A DNA stretch of 64,000 nucleotides, taken from JBATTK01 sp049670505 (GTDB lineage: Bacteria; Bacteroidota; Bacteroidia; Flavobacteriales; Flavobacteriaceae). The translations under genes were made by a program, and so were the position numbers. The stretch lies in the NCBI GenBank assembly GCA_049670505.1, contig JBATTK010000036.1:1-64000 (forward strand), in the 5' to 3' direction. Numbering within the stretch: the stretch's first letter is position 1; every line of letters starts with the position of its first letter. The notes under the pieces are model-generated. The model saw only the letters and a program-made list of their open reading frames with translations, was not told where the DNA came from and ran no database searches. Shown here piece by piece: positions 32,308 through 41,703 of this stretch.

Positions 32308-33243
32308 TTAGTTGATTTTATATTTTAATACGAAGGTATGGGTAAGCTTTTCCTTATCGATAATTTGATTGGTGTCCTGATTCAAGTTATCTATTTGACT
32401 GTTGGCCAACATATAGATGTGTTCTTTACCAATAGCGAAGGTGGTGGGAATATTCATCTTTTCATGATTCATTAGTAGGGGGGTAGTGGCAGTAATACTT
32501 TCTTCATTTTTGGAAAGTTCTATTTTCAGCAATCCATGATTCTCCTTTTCCCCGGCATTGATAATGGCATACAAATTTCCTTTGTAATACTTTAATCCAT
32601 CTATTCCTTTGGTAATCATATGCTTACTATTTAGGATATGCTTGGTTCTGATATCGACAATGCGTAGGCCACTGCTCCATGAATCCACAAAGAGTTTCGT
32701 TCCATCATCGGAAATAGCGATTCCATTTGGGTATTGAATTTGTTCGTCCTTTAGAAAAACTTCAATATTTCCTTCGGGATAGTTTAGTTTGTATACACAA
32801 TGTTTCTCCGTATCGGATATGAAAATTTCATTTTTTTCACTGATTGCCAAATCGTTCATTAAATGGCTGGTTGTATCCTTGATTTGATAGGTATGCATCA
32901 ATGACCCATCGTTTAAATCGAACACCAGCAATATAGAACTCCAAATCTTATTTTTCTTTTCACTTCCCAAAGCGAAAAGGTGGTTGTCCTTTACTGTTAT
33001 CCCCACCCCGGATTTATAGTAATGTTCTCCAGAACTTATGAAGTCTTTACTTTCTCCTGATGCAATGGTCGTTTCGATTATTTTTTTTTGATGAATGCTA
33101 CTAAGATATATTTTTTCTTCTTTTTCATCAATAGCGATGCCCTCGGGGATTAAAGTGCTATCATATTCAATAGCTATTACTTCGGTCTGCGTATAGCAGG
33201 CAAATACTATGAAAAAGTATAGCAATGGAAGTATTTTTCTCAT
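32308..33243 (-). CDS. Exported SMP-30/NHL-type beta-propeller protein
   Basis: About 311 residues from the second Met (33243), which gives a normal signal peptide MRKILPLLYFFIVFACYTQ; an upstream Met at 33255 adds four residues. Repeating blades such as EGIAIDEKEEKIYLSS, PNGIAISDDGTKLFVDSWSSGLRIVD and GIDGLKYYKGNLYAII fit an SMP-30/gluconolactonase-like propeller. The enzyme metal site is not clear, so it may be a binding protein. The Cys in VFAC could be a lipobox, though Phe before Ala is not usual. Confidence 0.82.
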   Translation of the reverse strand: MRKILPLLYFFIVFACYTQTEVIAIEYDSTLIPEGIAIDEKEEKIYLSSIHQKKIIETTIASGESKDFISSGEHYYKSGVGITVKDNHLFALGSEKKNKIWSSILLVFDLNDGSLMHTYQIKDTTSHLMNDLAISEKNEIFISDTEKHCVYKLNYPEGNIEVFLKDEQIQYPNGIAISDDGTKLFVDSWSSGLRIVDIRTKHILNSKHMITKGIDGLKYYKGNLYAIINAGEKENHGLLKIELSKNEESITATTPLLMNHEKMNIPTTFAIGKEHIYMLANSQIDNLNQDTNQIIDKEKLTHTFVLKYKIN

Positions 33244-33280
33244 CAAAAACGGCATCGTTAAAAAGGGACCCGGAACAGTA

Positions 33281-34708
33281 CTAATTACCTATAGGTGGCG
33301 GGCCCTCAGGGACAATGGCCTCATATACCTCGTCACCTTTACGTTCTTTATATTCGGCTTTCACCTTTTCTACCAGCTTGGGGTTCTCAAAAAGATCCAC
33401 CATGGTCATGCCCATTGCTTTTGCCGCGTAGGCCATTCCCTTATGGCCAATACTCATGCCACCACAGGCTACTACGGCCCAGGAATGCCAAGGGGTATCC
33501 TTGGGAGCGGTAGTGACCCCAAGATTTATGTTGGCTACATTCCAACTAACGTCCCCAACATCGGTAGAACCACCACCCGGGTTTTCTTTGGTTTCCTCCA
33601 AAGGGTTTATTTTGGCATCCATGCCAACTTGGGGCTTGTCCGTTGCTTCTTGTATTTTTTTACCAAAGTCGACTTCATCGTCCGTATAAGCAATAGGTCC
33701 CAATAATTCCAGGTTAGCTTGCATGATTTCACCTCCGGAACGATTCACCAGTACTTCATAAATACCGGAAATCAAGGAAATTTTATACTCCACATTGGCC
33801 AATATTGCGGCTCCTTCGGCCATTTTTTTCACTTGTTCATAAACGGGTAGCATACCACTTCGCTTGGTGTCGCGGACCCGGACCCAAAGTTTGGAATAAT
33901 CGGGGACCACGTTTACGACCTGACCGCCATCTTGGATGTGATAATGAATTCGTACTGTAGGTTTAATATGTTCCCGATAGTAGTTGATGCCTGTGGTATA
34001 AAGTTCCAATGCGTCCGAGGCACTACGACCGTTCCACGGATCTGCCGAGGCATGAGCGGCCTGACCAAAAAATTCAACTTTAAAATCCACCAATGCCAAT
34101 GAACTCTGCACATCCGCTTTTGTAGCAGCACTTGGGTGCCAGCTCAGATTTACATCTACACCGTCCCAAAGACCCTCACGGACCATCCATATTTTTCCAA
34201 AGAATTTTTCCTCGGAAGGGGTACCGAAGAATTTTATAGTACCCTTCAGTTTTCCTTGTTCAATAAGTTCTTTTGCTGCTATAGCCGCACCTAAGCTACC
34301 CGCACCGAACAAATTATGTCCGCAACCATGACCGGCCGCACCTTCGGCAAGGGCCTCTTTAGTGGGCATCGCCTTTTGTGAGATGCCGGGAAGCGCATCA
34401 AACTCTCCCAAGACACTTATTACAGGTTTTCCGGAGCCATAGGTAGCAACAAAGGCGGTAGGCATTCCGGCAACTCCTCTTTCAACGGTAAAACCGTTCT
34501 TCTCGGCATAATCGGCCAATATTTCCGAAGATCGGTGCTCTTCAAAAGCAGTTTCGGCAAGGGCCCATATGGAGTCACTTATCGTTATCAATTCCGATTT
34601 GTGTTTTTCAACGGAAGCGAGAACAGCTTTTTTGTTACTGTTCATTTTTTGGGCGGAGATGGCTGTCACAGCAAAAAGCAGAAGGAATAATGATAACGTG
34701 TTTTTCAT
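33281..34708 (-). CDS. Exported M20-family amidohydrolase (AbgB-like)
   Basis: 475 residues with signal peptide (MKNTLSLFLLLFAVTAISAQ). M20D features: SVLGEFDALPG, GAAGHGCGHNLFGAGSLGAA (metal-binding His and Cys), GTPSEEKFFGK, and a dimerisation domain (FKVEFFGQAAHASADPWNGRSASDAL), with HSWAVVACGG near the C-terminus. Closest in pattern to the p-aminobenzoyl-glutamate hydrolase subunit B group. Substrate is an N-acyl or peptide amide, not fixed. Separate promoter region of 160 bases upstream. Confidence 0.9.
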   Translation of the reverse strand: MKNTLSLFLLLFAVTAISAQKMNSNKKAVLASVEKHKSELITISDSIWALAETAFEEHRSSEILADYAEKNGFTVERGVAGMPTAFVATYGSGKPVISVLGEFDALPGISQKAMPTKEALAEGAAGHGCGHNLFGAGSLGAAIAAKELIEQGKLKGTIKFFGTPSEEKFFGKIWMVREGLWDGVDVNLSWHPSAATKADVQSSLALVDFKVEFFGQAAHASADPWNGRSASDALELYTTGINYYREHIKPTVRIHYHIQDGGQVVNVVPDYSKLWVRVRDTKRSGMLPVYEQVKKMAEGAAILANVEYKISLISGIYEVLVNRSGGEIMQANLELLGPIAYTDDEVDFGKKIQEATDKPQVGMDAKINPLEETKENPGGGSTDVGDVSWNVANINLGVTTAPKDTPWHSWAVVACGGMSIGHKGMAYAAKAMGMTMVDLFENPKLVEKVKAEYKERKGDEVYEAIVPEGPPPIGN

Positions 34709-35017
34709 TTTCTAGTAAGGGTTAGTTAATAATACGCTCCGCTACCATAATATGATTGTAGGATAAAACCCTTATGGACGGAACAAGGTAAATATACCAT
34801 TTTCTAACTTTTAAAAGAAGTTGTTTTCCCGCTCTTTACTGTCTATCGGAACAGGTTTTTTCACATCACAATGAACCATCAAACCCAAAAACACCATTTA
34901 TGTGTTGTTCAAATCTTTTTAAAATTGAGCATAAACATGAATAATTACAATTTAAGCCAGCTTTATACGTTAGTAATCAACCAATTATGCTTAATAAGTA
35001 ATAACCATTCTACTGTT

Positions 35018-36067
35018 ATGAGAAATCTATTTCAATTATTCGTCATAGCTATTATCATTGTTTCCTTAGGTTCATGTAGTGCTACCAACCGTTTGACTAT
35101 GGGAGTAACCGAGCCGGCACAAATACCTTTATCATCCGATATTACCAAAATCGGTATTATTAATAGGAGTATCCCATCGGAGGAAAATAAGATAGTAGAT
35201 CAGATCGATAAAATTTTATCATTGGAAGGTCTTCATTTGGATAAGGAAGGTTCTGAATCTGCGGTAACCGGTCTTTTGGATGCGTTGAGTAGGGGAGACC
35301 GTTTTGAAAAAGTTGAAATCATTAACGATATTGAGTTACAAAGAAAGGGTTTGGGAGTTTTTCCTGCCGCTCTTTCTTGGGAAACGGCACAAAAAATTTG
35401 TGAAGAAAAAGGAGTTGATATACTATTCTCATTGGAATTTTATGATACGGACACCAAAGTAAATTATGAAGCTACTACCGTTACCATACCAAACAATTTA
35501 GGAATAAAGGCAAAATTGCCCGGACATAGGATAACTTTGAATACCGTTATTAAAAACGGATGGCGTGTTTATGACCCGGTAGGAAAAGTATTGATGGATG
35601 AATATATTTCTAATGATTATTTAACTTCTATAGGCGAAGGGATTAATCCGGTCAAGGCCATAGAAGCTATAATTGGTAGAAAAGAGGGCGTATTGCAGAT
35701 TAGTAGCAATTTAGGAAATGGCTATGGACGGTATACCCAACCTCGACGAAAAAGAGTAGCAAGAGACTATTTTGTAAGCGGAACGGATAATTTTGTCATA
35801 GCCAAAAGAAGGGCTCAAACCGGAAATTGGGAAGGTGCCGCCGATTTGTGGGAAAGCGAGTTGAACAATCCGAAAATGAAGGTAGCCGGAAGAGCACACT
35901 ACAATATGGCAATTATAAATGAAATTAACGGAAACCTGGAAAAAGCAATGGAATGGGCATCTAAATCTTATACGGATTACAATAACAACATTGCGCTTAG
36001 GTACGTGAATATTTTAAAAGGTAGAATTATTGAAAGGCGTCAACTGGATAATCAGTTATCAAAATAG
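35018..36067 (+). CDS. DUF6340-type lipoprotein with TPR-like C-terminus
   Basis: 349 residues from the Met at 35018, which heads a lipoprotein signal (MRNLFQLFVIAIIIVSLGSCSAT, lipobox LGSC). The frame is open 49 codons further upstream, but that part has no signal-like sequence and is probably 5' leader. The C-terminal region (about 270-349) reads as TPR helices (WEGAADLWESELNNPKMKVAGRAHYNMAIINEINGNLEKAMEWASKSY). A Bacteroidota family without assigned function. Confidence 0.83.
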   Translation: MRNLFQLFVIAIIIVSLGSCSATNRLTMGVTEPAQIPLSSDITKIGIINRSIPSEENKIVDQIDKILSLEGLHLDKEGSESAVTGLLDALSRGDRFEKVEIINDIELQRKGLGVFPAALSWETAQKICEEKGVDILFSLEFYDTDTKVNYEATTVTIPNNLGIKAKLPGHRITLNTVIKNGWRVYDPVGKVLMDEYISNDYLTSIGEGINPVKAIEAIIGRKEGVLQISSNLGNGYGRYTQPRRKRVARDYFVSGTDNFVIAKRRAQTGNWEGAADLWESELNNPKMKVAGRAHYNMAIINEINGNLEKAMEWASKSYTDYNNNIALRYVNILKGRIIERRQLDNQLSK

Positions 36068-36086
36068 TATTCTTCTTGACCTTAGA

Positions 36087-37397
36087 CTATCCCAAGGCTT
36101 CTTTGTAAGTCTTAAGACATCGTTCCCTTGCCATTTTATGGTCTACCATTGGGGAAGGATAGGTAAGTTCCTGAAGCTCCGGAACCCAATGGTTTATATA
36201 TTCCTTTTGTTTATCGAACTTTTCAATTTGGGTCATTGGATTAAAAATCCTGAAATAGGGTGCCGCATCTACACCACTACCCGCGGCCCATTGCCAATTC
36301 CCTACATTGCTGCTTAATTCGTAATCCAATAATTTTTCGGCAAAGTAAGCTTCGCCCCAACGCCAATCTATGAGCAAATGTTTGCAGAGAAAGCTGGCCA
36401 CCAACATGCGGACCCTGTTGTGCATATAACCTGTGGCATTCAGTTCTCTCATTCCTGCATCCACGAAGGCAAAACCCGTTTGTCCCTTCTTCCACTTTTC
36501 AAACTCCTCTTCCTTGTTTCGCCATTCGATACGGTCATATTTTTTCTTAAAGGACTCTTGTATCGTTCTTGGGAAATGCCATAAAATTTGCATGAAGAAC
36601 TCGCGCCAAATGAGTTCGTTCCAAAACACCTCGTTTTTTTCCGAAATGGCCTTTTTGATCATTTCACGGACCGATATGGTTCCAAACCGCAGATGGGGTC
36701 CCAATCTGGATGTACCGTTTTGAATTGCAGGAAAGTTACGGGTATCCTCGTAATTGGCGATTAATTCGGACGAAGCGACATAATCGGGGACCTTTATTGC
36801 CGAGGTCTTAAAGCCAATGTCGGAAAGTGAAAGAAAGGGCAAGTCGTTCACAACGATAAGATTCGCCAGATAATCGTGGGACGGATAGGTTTTCAAATGT
36901 TCTTTTTCACGAAAGATTTCCTTCCACTTTTTCATGTATGGCGTGTAGACCACATAGGGGCTGCCGTCTCCTTTTACTACTTCCCCTTTTTCAAAAATGA
37001 CCTGATCTTTAAAAGTTTTGAAATCTACCCCCTTATCAGATAATAACTGTTGTATTTGTTTGTCCCTATCCATTGCATAGGGTTCATAATCATGATTGGT
37101 GTAAACGGCCTTAACCTGATATGTTTCTAGGATATTTTTAAATATCTGAAAGGGGTTTCCATGGAATATTGCTATAGAACGTTGATGCTGTTGCCGAAGC
37201 TGGGCATTTATTTTTTGAAGTGTATGATGAATAAAAGTAACACGGGCGTCATCCTTAGAAAGTTTATCTAGAATTTCCGAATCAAAAATAAATAGCGGTA
37301 GTACAGTATAATCCCCGTTCAAGGCGTTAAAAAGGCCTGCATTATCGTTGAGTCTTAAATCCCTTCGAAACCAAAAAACAGCTATTTTTTGTGACAT
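36087..37397 (-). CDS. phr: Deoxyribodipyrimidine photolyase (cryptochrome/photolyase family)
   Basis: 436 residues. N-terminal photolyase domain (IAVFWFRRDLRLNDNAGL) and C-terminal FAD-binding domain with TSRLGPHLRFGTISVRE, ELIWREFFMQILWHFP and the NRVRMLVASFLCKHLLIDWRWGEAYFAEKLLDYELSSNVGNWQWAAGSG block including the Trp electron-transfer residues. Class I CPD-photolyase pattern: repairs UV cyclobutane dimers with blue light. Heads-to-tail with an SDR gene (one base gap), forming a probable light-response cassette. Confidence 0.94.
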   Translation of the reverse strand: MSQKIAVFWFRRDLRLNDNAGLFNALNGDYTVLPLFIFDSEILDKLSKDDARVTFIHHTLQKINAQLRQQHQRSIAIFHGNPFQIFKNILETYQVKAVYTNHDYEPYAMDRDKQIQQLLSDKGVDFKTFKDQVIFEKGEVVKGDGSPYVVYTPYMKKWKEIFREKEHLKTYPSHDYLANLIVVNDLPFLSLSDIGFKTSAIKVPDYVASSELIANYEDTRNFPAIQNGTSRLGPHLRFGTISVREMIKKAISEKNEVFWNELIWREFFMQILWHFPRTIQESFKKKYDRIEWRNKEEEFEKWKKGQTGFAFVDAGMRELNATGYMHNRVRMLVASFLCKHLLIDWRWGEAYFAEKLLDYELSSNVGNWQWAAGSGVDAAPYFRIFNPMTQIEKFDKQKEYINHWVPELQELTYPSPMVDHKMARERCLKTYKEALG

Positions 37398-37398
37398 A

Positions 37399-38088
37399 TT
37401 ACACCTTTAAAGTGGATATTCCACCGTCAACACCTACGATTTGTCCCGTCATCCAAGTACTTTTCTCGCTCAATAAAAATAGGGCTATGTTGGCAATGTC
37501 CTCCGCTTTGCCCACTCTTTTCAGGGGATGCCGTTCCGCCATATGCTCCCTTTTTTTATCATTGTTCAACAACCGGGTGGCCAGGGGCGTATCTACTAAA
37601 GAAGGGGCAACCACGTTTACCCTTATTTTTGGGGCGTATTCTGCGGCCATAGCCTTGGCATACCCTTCTATGGCCCCTTTTGCCGCCGCTACACTGGTAT
37701 GGAACGGCATCCCCGTACCAACGGCTACCGTACTAAAAAATACCATACTGGAGTCTTCGGCCATTAGGGGCAATATAGTTTTGACGGTCTTGATAAGACC
37801 AAAGAAATTAAGCTCCATATCCGTTCTAAAGGTTTCCTCTGTCAACATTTTAAAAGGTTTTAGATTAATGGTGCCGGGGCAATATACAAAACCATCAAGC
37901 CTTTCGGGTAATTTAGAAACGTCAATAGTGTCCGTAACCGCATCGAAAGGGATATGATCGACTTCCATTTTTTCCAATCCTTCATCGGTACGTGAAGCCA
38001 CAAAAACCTTATGTTCCTTATACAAATGTTCTGCAATGGTGTGGCCAATGCCATAAGAACCACCTATCAAGAGTATATTTTTCTTCAT
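37399..38088 (-). CDS. SDR-family NAD(P)-dependent oxidoreductase
   Basis: 229 residues. Cofactor motif IGGSYGIGHTIAEHL (a TGxxxGxG variant), a catalytic Ser-like position with HTSVAAAKGAIEGYAKA (the usual YxxxK appears as HTSVAAAK, with His for Tyr), and C-terminal GQIVGVDGGISTL. The tyrosine replacement is noteworthy: if real, the enzyme may have lost standard SDR catalysis. Cotranscribed with the photolyase and SRPBCC genes. Confidence 0.88.
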   Translation of the reverse strand: MKKNILLIGGSYGIGHTIAEHLYKEHKVFVASRTDEGLEKMEVDHIPFDAVTDTIDVSKLPERLDGFVYCPGTINLKPFKMLTEETFRTDMELNFFGLIKTVKTILPLMAEDSSMVFFSTVAVGTGMPFHTSVAAAKGAIEGYAKAMAAEYAPKIRVNVVAPSLVDTPLATRLLNNDKKREHMAERHPLKRVGKAEDIANIALFLLSEKSTWMTGQIVGVDGGISTLKV

Positions 38089-38090
38089 TT

Positions 38091-38588
38091 TTAAAATGAT
38101 TTTAAGTGCAACTCATTTGGAATGCCCTCAATTTTTCCAAATAGCTCCGTTAGTTTTTCCTCCCGATATGCAAATATCCCTTTCAATTGTTTTTTTACCA
38201 AGAGCGGATGGGCCAATTGGCCTAAAATACCAAAGGGAATCTTATAATCTATAATGTCTTCCATTTCCACGCCGCCGTCGATCGGGTTTATAAAATGTTT
38301 GTGATGCCATAGTGCGTAGGGGCCAAAGCGTTGTTCATCTACAAAATATTCCCCCTCTTTAACGTGGGTGATTTCGGTAACCCAGGTAGTAGTTATGCCA
38401 GGGAATGGGGAGACTTTGTACTGTATAATCTGGCCTGGGAACATAGGTCTATCAGCTCCATCGATGATGGTAAAGCCCATATGGTCGGGAGTAATTACTT
38501 TAAGGTTTTTTGGACTTGATAGAAATTCCCATGCACTTTCCTGGGAAATAGGCAGGGCTTGTCGTGAACGAAGTTGGTATAATTTCAT
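38091..38588 (-). CDS. SRPBCC-family ligand-binding protein
   Basis: 165 residues with the helix-grip pattern: QALPISQESAWEFLSSPKNLKVITPDHMGF at the start, then strands VSPFPGITTTWVTEITHVKEGEYFVDEQRFGPYALWHHKHF and an end helix. Commonly found next to SDR and photolyase genes in flavobacteria; ligand unknown. Two bases upstream of the SDR start on the minus strand. Confidence 0.9.
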   Translation of the reverse strand: MKLYQLRSRQALPISQESAWEFLSSPKNLKVITPDHMGFTIIDGADRPMFPGQIIQYKVSPFPGITTTWVTEITHVKEGEYFVDEQRFGPYALWHHKHFINPIDGGVEMEDIIDYKIPFGILGQLAHPLLVKKQLKGIFAYREEKLTELFGKIEGIPNELHLKSF

Positions 38589-38673
38589 GCAACTGTTTTG
38601 GCAAAAATAACACCATTTTTGTTTAATTAAAAATAAAAAAGATTAAACAAATATTAAAATCTATAAACGTTAC

Positions 38674-39363
38674 CTAAACCGGTTCTTTTTTTTCATCGCA
38701 GCAATTCTTGCCTTTAACCAATCTGCAGCTCAATACTGCCAAGACTGCTCCGATAAACGGCGCTGTAAGGTACAGCCAAAGGTTTTCCAAATGCCCTGAA
38801 ACCAAAGCAGGACCTAGGGATCGGGCAGGATTCATAGAGGCATTGGTCATTGGTCCGGCAAAAATAGCTTCTAACATAATTACACCGCCAATAGCCAGGC
38901 CCGCAATGACACCTATTTCCTTTGCTCCCGTAGATACATTGATGATAACGACCATTAAAAAGAATGTCAATAATATTTCGAGTACAAATGCCTTAAGGGG
39001 AGGAAAGTAGGGGTCTACGGATGGCTGGGTGCCGCCTAGCCATTCACTTGCAGGAAACAGGAAAAGCATAATTCCGCTTGCAGCAATAGCCGCCAAGCAC
39101 TGTACAAGGATATAGGGCGGGACTTCTTTCCATGAAAATTTTTTGGCAAAAGCAAAGGCAAAGGTCACTGCAGGATTAAAATGTGCCCCGGAAATATCCC
39201 CAAAGGCATATATCATTGCCATTACGATAAAACCCCAGGTCAGACCTATTCCGACACCCGTAACACTTCCCCCGGTAATTTCATTAATGACCATGGCTCC
39301 GGTTCCGCAGAAAATCATACTAAAGGTTCCAATAAATTCCGAGAAGTATTTTTTAGTCTTCAT
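38674..39363 (-). CDS. Aquaporin-family channel (MIP family)
   Basis: 229 residues, six helices and two NPA half-helices: HFNPAVT (Asn63-Ala65) and SMNPARS (Asn178-Ala180). Typical MIP channel for water or small neutral solutes. The selectivity filter cannot be read with certainty, so AqpZ versus glycerol facilitator is left open; the Arg after the second NPA is present. C-terminal CCDEKKEPV tail is cysteine-containing. Confidence 0.92.
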   Translation of the reverse strand: MKTKKYFSEFIGTFSMIFCGTGAMVINEITGGSVTGVGIGLTWGFIVMAMIYAFGDISGAHFNPAVTFAFAFAKKFSWKEVPPYILVQCLAAIAASGIMLFLFPASEWLGGTQPSVDPYFPPLKAFVLEILLTFFLMVVIINVSTGAKEIGVIAGLAIGGVIMLEAIFAGPMTNASMNPARSLGPALVSGHLENLWLYLTAPFIGAVLAVLSCRLVKGKNCCDEKKEPV

Positions 39364-39508
39364 ATGGCCTTAAAATTAGACTAATTTACGGGAATAGGTC
39401 CAAGTAGATCAGGAGCTTTTTGTGAAGTATCTTTTTTTAACGTGAGTTTATCCGGTATTTTGGTAAAAAAGATTTTGATTTCGTACATTATCCGCCAGAA
39501 CGGTAACA

Positions 39509-40675
39509 ATGAAAAATGGGGCGTTATTTTATTGTTTTTCTCTCATCACCTATCTATCCTTTACACAAGAAAATATACAGGAGGTGGGAAGACTGCCAAA
39601 TACGGTTTTGGAGACTTCCGGAATTGAATTCTATAAGGGTAAATTGATTACGCATAACGATTCTGGAAATACGCCCGAACTATTCGAAATTGACACCACA
39701 TCCCTAGAAGTTACAAGAACGGTCCGTATATCCAATAGTACCAATGTGGACTGGGAGGATATGACCCAGGATACCGACTATTTTTATATAGGGGATTTTG
39801 GAAATTTTAATGGGGATAGGCAAGATCTTGTCATTTACAGAATCTCTAAATCGGATTATGATATTTCTGATACGGTCATCGCCGATCGGATCGAGTTTTT
39901 TTATGCGGATCAAACCGATTTTTCGATGGGCTCTCGTAGCGATTGGGATGCAGAGGCACTTTTTGTGCAGGGAGATCGGCTGATTATACTTACCAAACAA
40001 TGGCAAAGTCAAGCTACCGTGGCGTATGCACTCCCAAAAACCTTAGGCAACCATGAGGCCGTAACTATAGGAAGTTATCCTGTAGACGGATTAGTTACGG
40101 GGGCTTCCTACAATGAGACAACAAAGATATTGTTCCTCATAGGGTATAGCCAACAGTTGTTTCCCTTCCTTGTGCGGTTCGATCAGCTTTCCGAGAATGC
40201 TATTTTTGAAAATACCGGAGAAAGGACCAATATGAATATTGGTATTGCACAAGTTGAGGGAATAACCTATGTAGGTGCGGACAATTACTTTTTTTCTTCG
40301 GAAAATTTTACAAATGAGAACCCGCCGATCAATTCGGAAGCACGTTTATTCTCTTTTATGACCAATGATTCGATCATCGAAGAAGAGGAAGAAGAGATGG
40401 AGGAGAAAGAGGAAGAAGAGATGGTAGAAGGGAACGGTCTTATTCTATATCGAAGTTTTGGTTCCAGAAATCTGCATTACGATCTTCACAACCAAGAAGG
40501 CAATATGATATTTGGTAGGGCTATTTTTGATACTACCGGGAGACGGATAACGTATACCAATGGAGCGGATATAGAAGGTAATACCATAGACTTATCAGCA
40601 ATGGAAACCGCAATATACTATCTTACCTTCTATCTTCGAGATGGTATTATATCCGAGCCATTTGTGCTGGACTGA
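39509..40675 (+). CDS. Secreted protein with acidic linker and T9SS-like C-terminus
   Basis: 388 residues. Signal peptide (MKNGALFYCFSLITYLSFTQ), a beta-rich body (about 25-285) with propeller-like segments (SGIEFYKGKLITHNDSGNTPELFEID, NVDWEDMTQDTDYFYIGDFGN), an almost pure Glu/Met linker (about 291-308), and a C-terminal domain with FDTTGRRITY, a typical sorting-domain turn, ending in FVLD. The C-terminus suggests type IX secretion; the enzymatic role is unknown. Own transcription unit. Confidence 0.8.
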   Translation: MKNGALFYCFSLITYLSFTQENIQEVGRLPNTVLETSGIEFYKGKLITHNDSGNTPELFEIDTTSLEVTRTVRISNSTNVDWEDMTQDTDYFYIGDFGNFNGDRQDLVIYRISKSDYDISDTVIADRIEFFYADQTDFSMGSRSDWDAEALFVQGDRLIILTKQWQSQATVAYALPKTLGNHEAVTIGSYPVDGLVTGASYNETTKILFLIGYSQQLFPFLVRFDQLSENAIFENTGERTNMNIGIAQVEGITYVGADNYFFSSENFTNENPPINSEARLFSFMTNDSIIEEEEEEMEEKEEEEMVEGNGLILYRSFGSRNLHYDLHNQEGNMIFGRAIFDTTGRRITYTNGADIEGNTIDLSAMETAIYYLTFYLRDGIISEPFVLD

Positions 40676-40769
40676 TCAATAAAGACTACTTTTTTATTTA
40701 AGTATTTGTTAACAAATGGAAGTTCCCATTATATTTAGCTTTGTAGCAACTAAAAAAACCTATATCAAG

Positions 40770-41612
40770 ATGAAAAAAATAGTTCTTTTATTATGTGTAG
40801 TGCTTGTTTCTTTTTCAATGCAAGCACAGGTTATGACACCACAACCTAGTCCGGTTTCTAAAATGGAACAGAAAGTTGGATTGACGGATGTAAGCTTGGA
40901 ATATTCAAGACCCTCTATGAGAGACAGGGCAATTTTCGGTGACCTTGTTCCTTACGATAAATTATGGAGAACCGGAGCCAACAAAAATACGATGGTCACC
41001 TTTAGTGACGATGTAACCGTTGATGGCCAAGAATTAAAAGCTGGTTCTTATGCTATTTTCACGAAACCAGGTGCAGCTTCATGGGAAGTTATTTTTTATG
41101 CGGACACCAATAATTGGGGAACTCCAAGGGAATGGGACGATAGTAAGGTAGCGGCCAAAACCTCCGTAGAGGTATTCCCTATTCCGATGCCTATCGAAAC
41201 ATTTACTATATCCTTTGATGACCTTACCAATAATTCGGCCGTATTGGGCATCATGTGGGAAAAGAGTTATGTTGGGGTAAAGTTCGATGTACCTACTTCC
41301 GACAAGGCTACCAAAAGCATAGAAACGGTAATGAGCGGACCTAGTGCCAATGATTATTATGCTGCCGCTTCGTACTACTATGAGGAAGGTAAAGAGCTTG
41401 AGAAAGCCAAAGAATGGATTGCCAAGGCCGTTTCCCTTAATGACAAAGCCTTCTGGATGATGAGGAGACAATCTCTTATCCACGCAAAATTGGGAGATAC
41501 CAAAGGGGCTATTGAAGCCGCCAAAAAGTCCTTGGCCGCAGCGGAAGCCGCAAATAATGCCGATTATGTAAAGCTAAATCAAGATTCCTTAAAAGAATGG
41601 GGCGCTTTGTAG
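40770..41612 (+). CDS. Exported DUF2911 protein with TPR tail
   Basis: 280 residues from the ATG at 40770, which begins a signal peptide (MKKIVLLLCVVLVSFSMQAQ); an earlier in-frame ATG would add 18 unlikely residues. DUF2911 body: VSKMEQKVGLTDVSLEYSRPSMRDRAIFGDLVPYDKLWRTGANKNT. The C-terminal part (about 205-280) carries TPR-like helices. Abundant periplasmic protein family in Bacteroidota; function unknown. Followed by a terminator at 41639. Confidence 0.92.
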   Translation: MKKIVLLLCVVLVSFSMQAQVMTPQPSPVSKMEQKVGLTDVSLEYSRPSMRDRAIFGDLVPYDKLWRTGANKNTMVTFSDDVTVDGQELKAGSYAIFTKPGAASWEVIFYADTNNWGTPREWDDSKVAAKTSVEVFPIPMPIETFTISFDDLTNNSAVLGIMWEKSYVGVKFDVPTSDKATKSIETVMSGPSANDYYAAASYYYEEGKELEKAKEWIAKAVSLNDKAFWMMRRQSLIHAKLGDTKGAIEAAKKSLAAAEAANNADYVKLNQDSLKEWGAL

Positions 41613-41638
41613 CTTAAAATATTTACTTAGAGATTAGG

Positions 41639-41670
41639 GCCCTGATGAAATTCGTCAGGGCTTTTTTTAT
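41639..41670 (+). terminator. Rho-independent terminator after the DUF2911 gene
   Basis: GCCCTGAT-gaaattc-GTCAGGGC followed by seven T, 27 bases after the stop codon. Confidence 0.9.
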
Positions 41671-41703
41671 GTACTCGTTCCGTTTTAAAAGTCTAGATGA
41701 GTT

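Noticed and set aside
34871..35017. N-terminal extension of the DUF6340 lipoprotein
   Set aside because: No signal peptide in the first 49 codons, whereas Met at 35018 begins a perfect lipoprotein signal.
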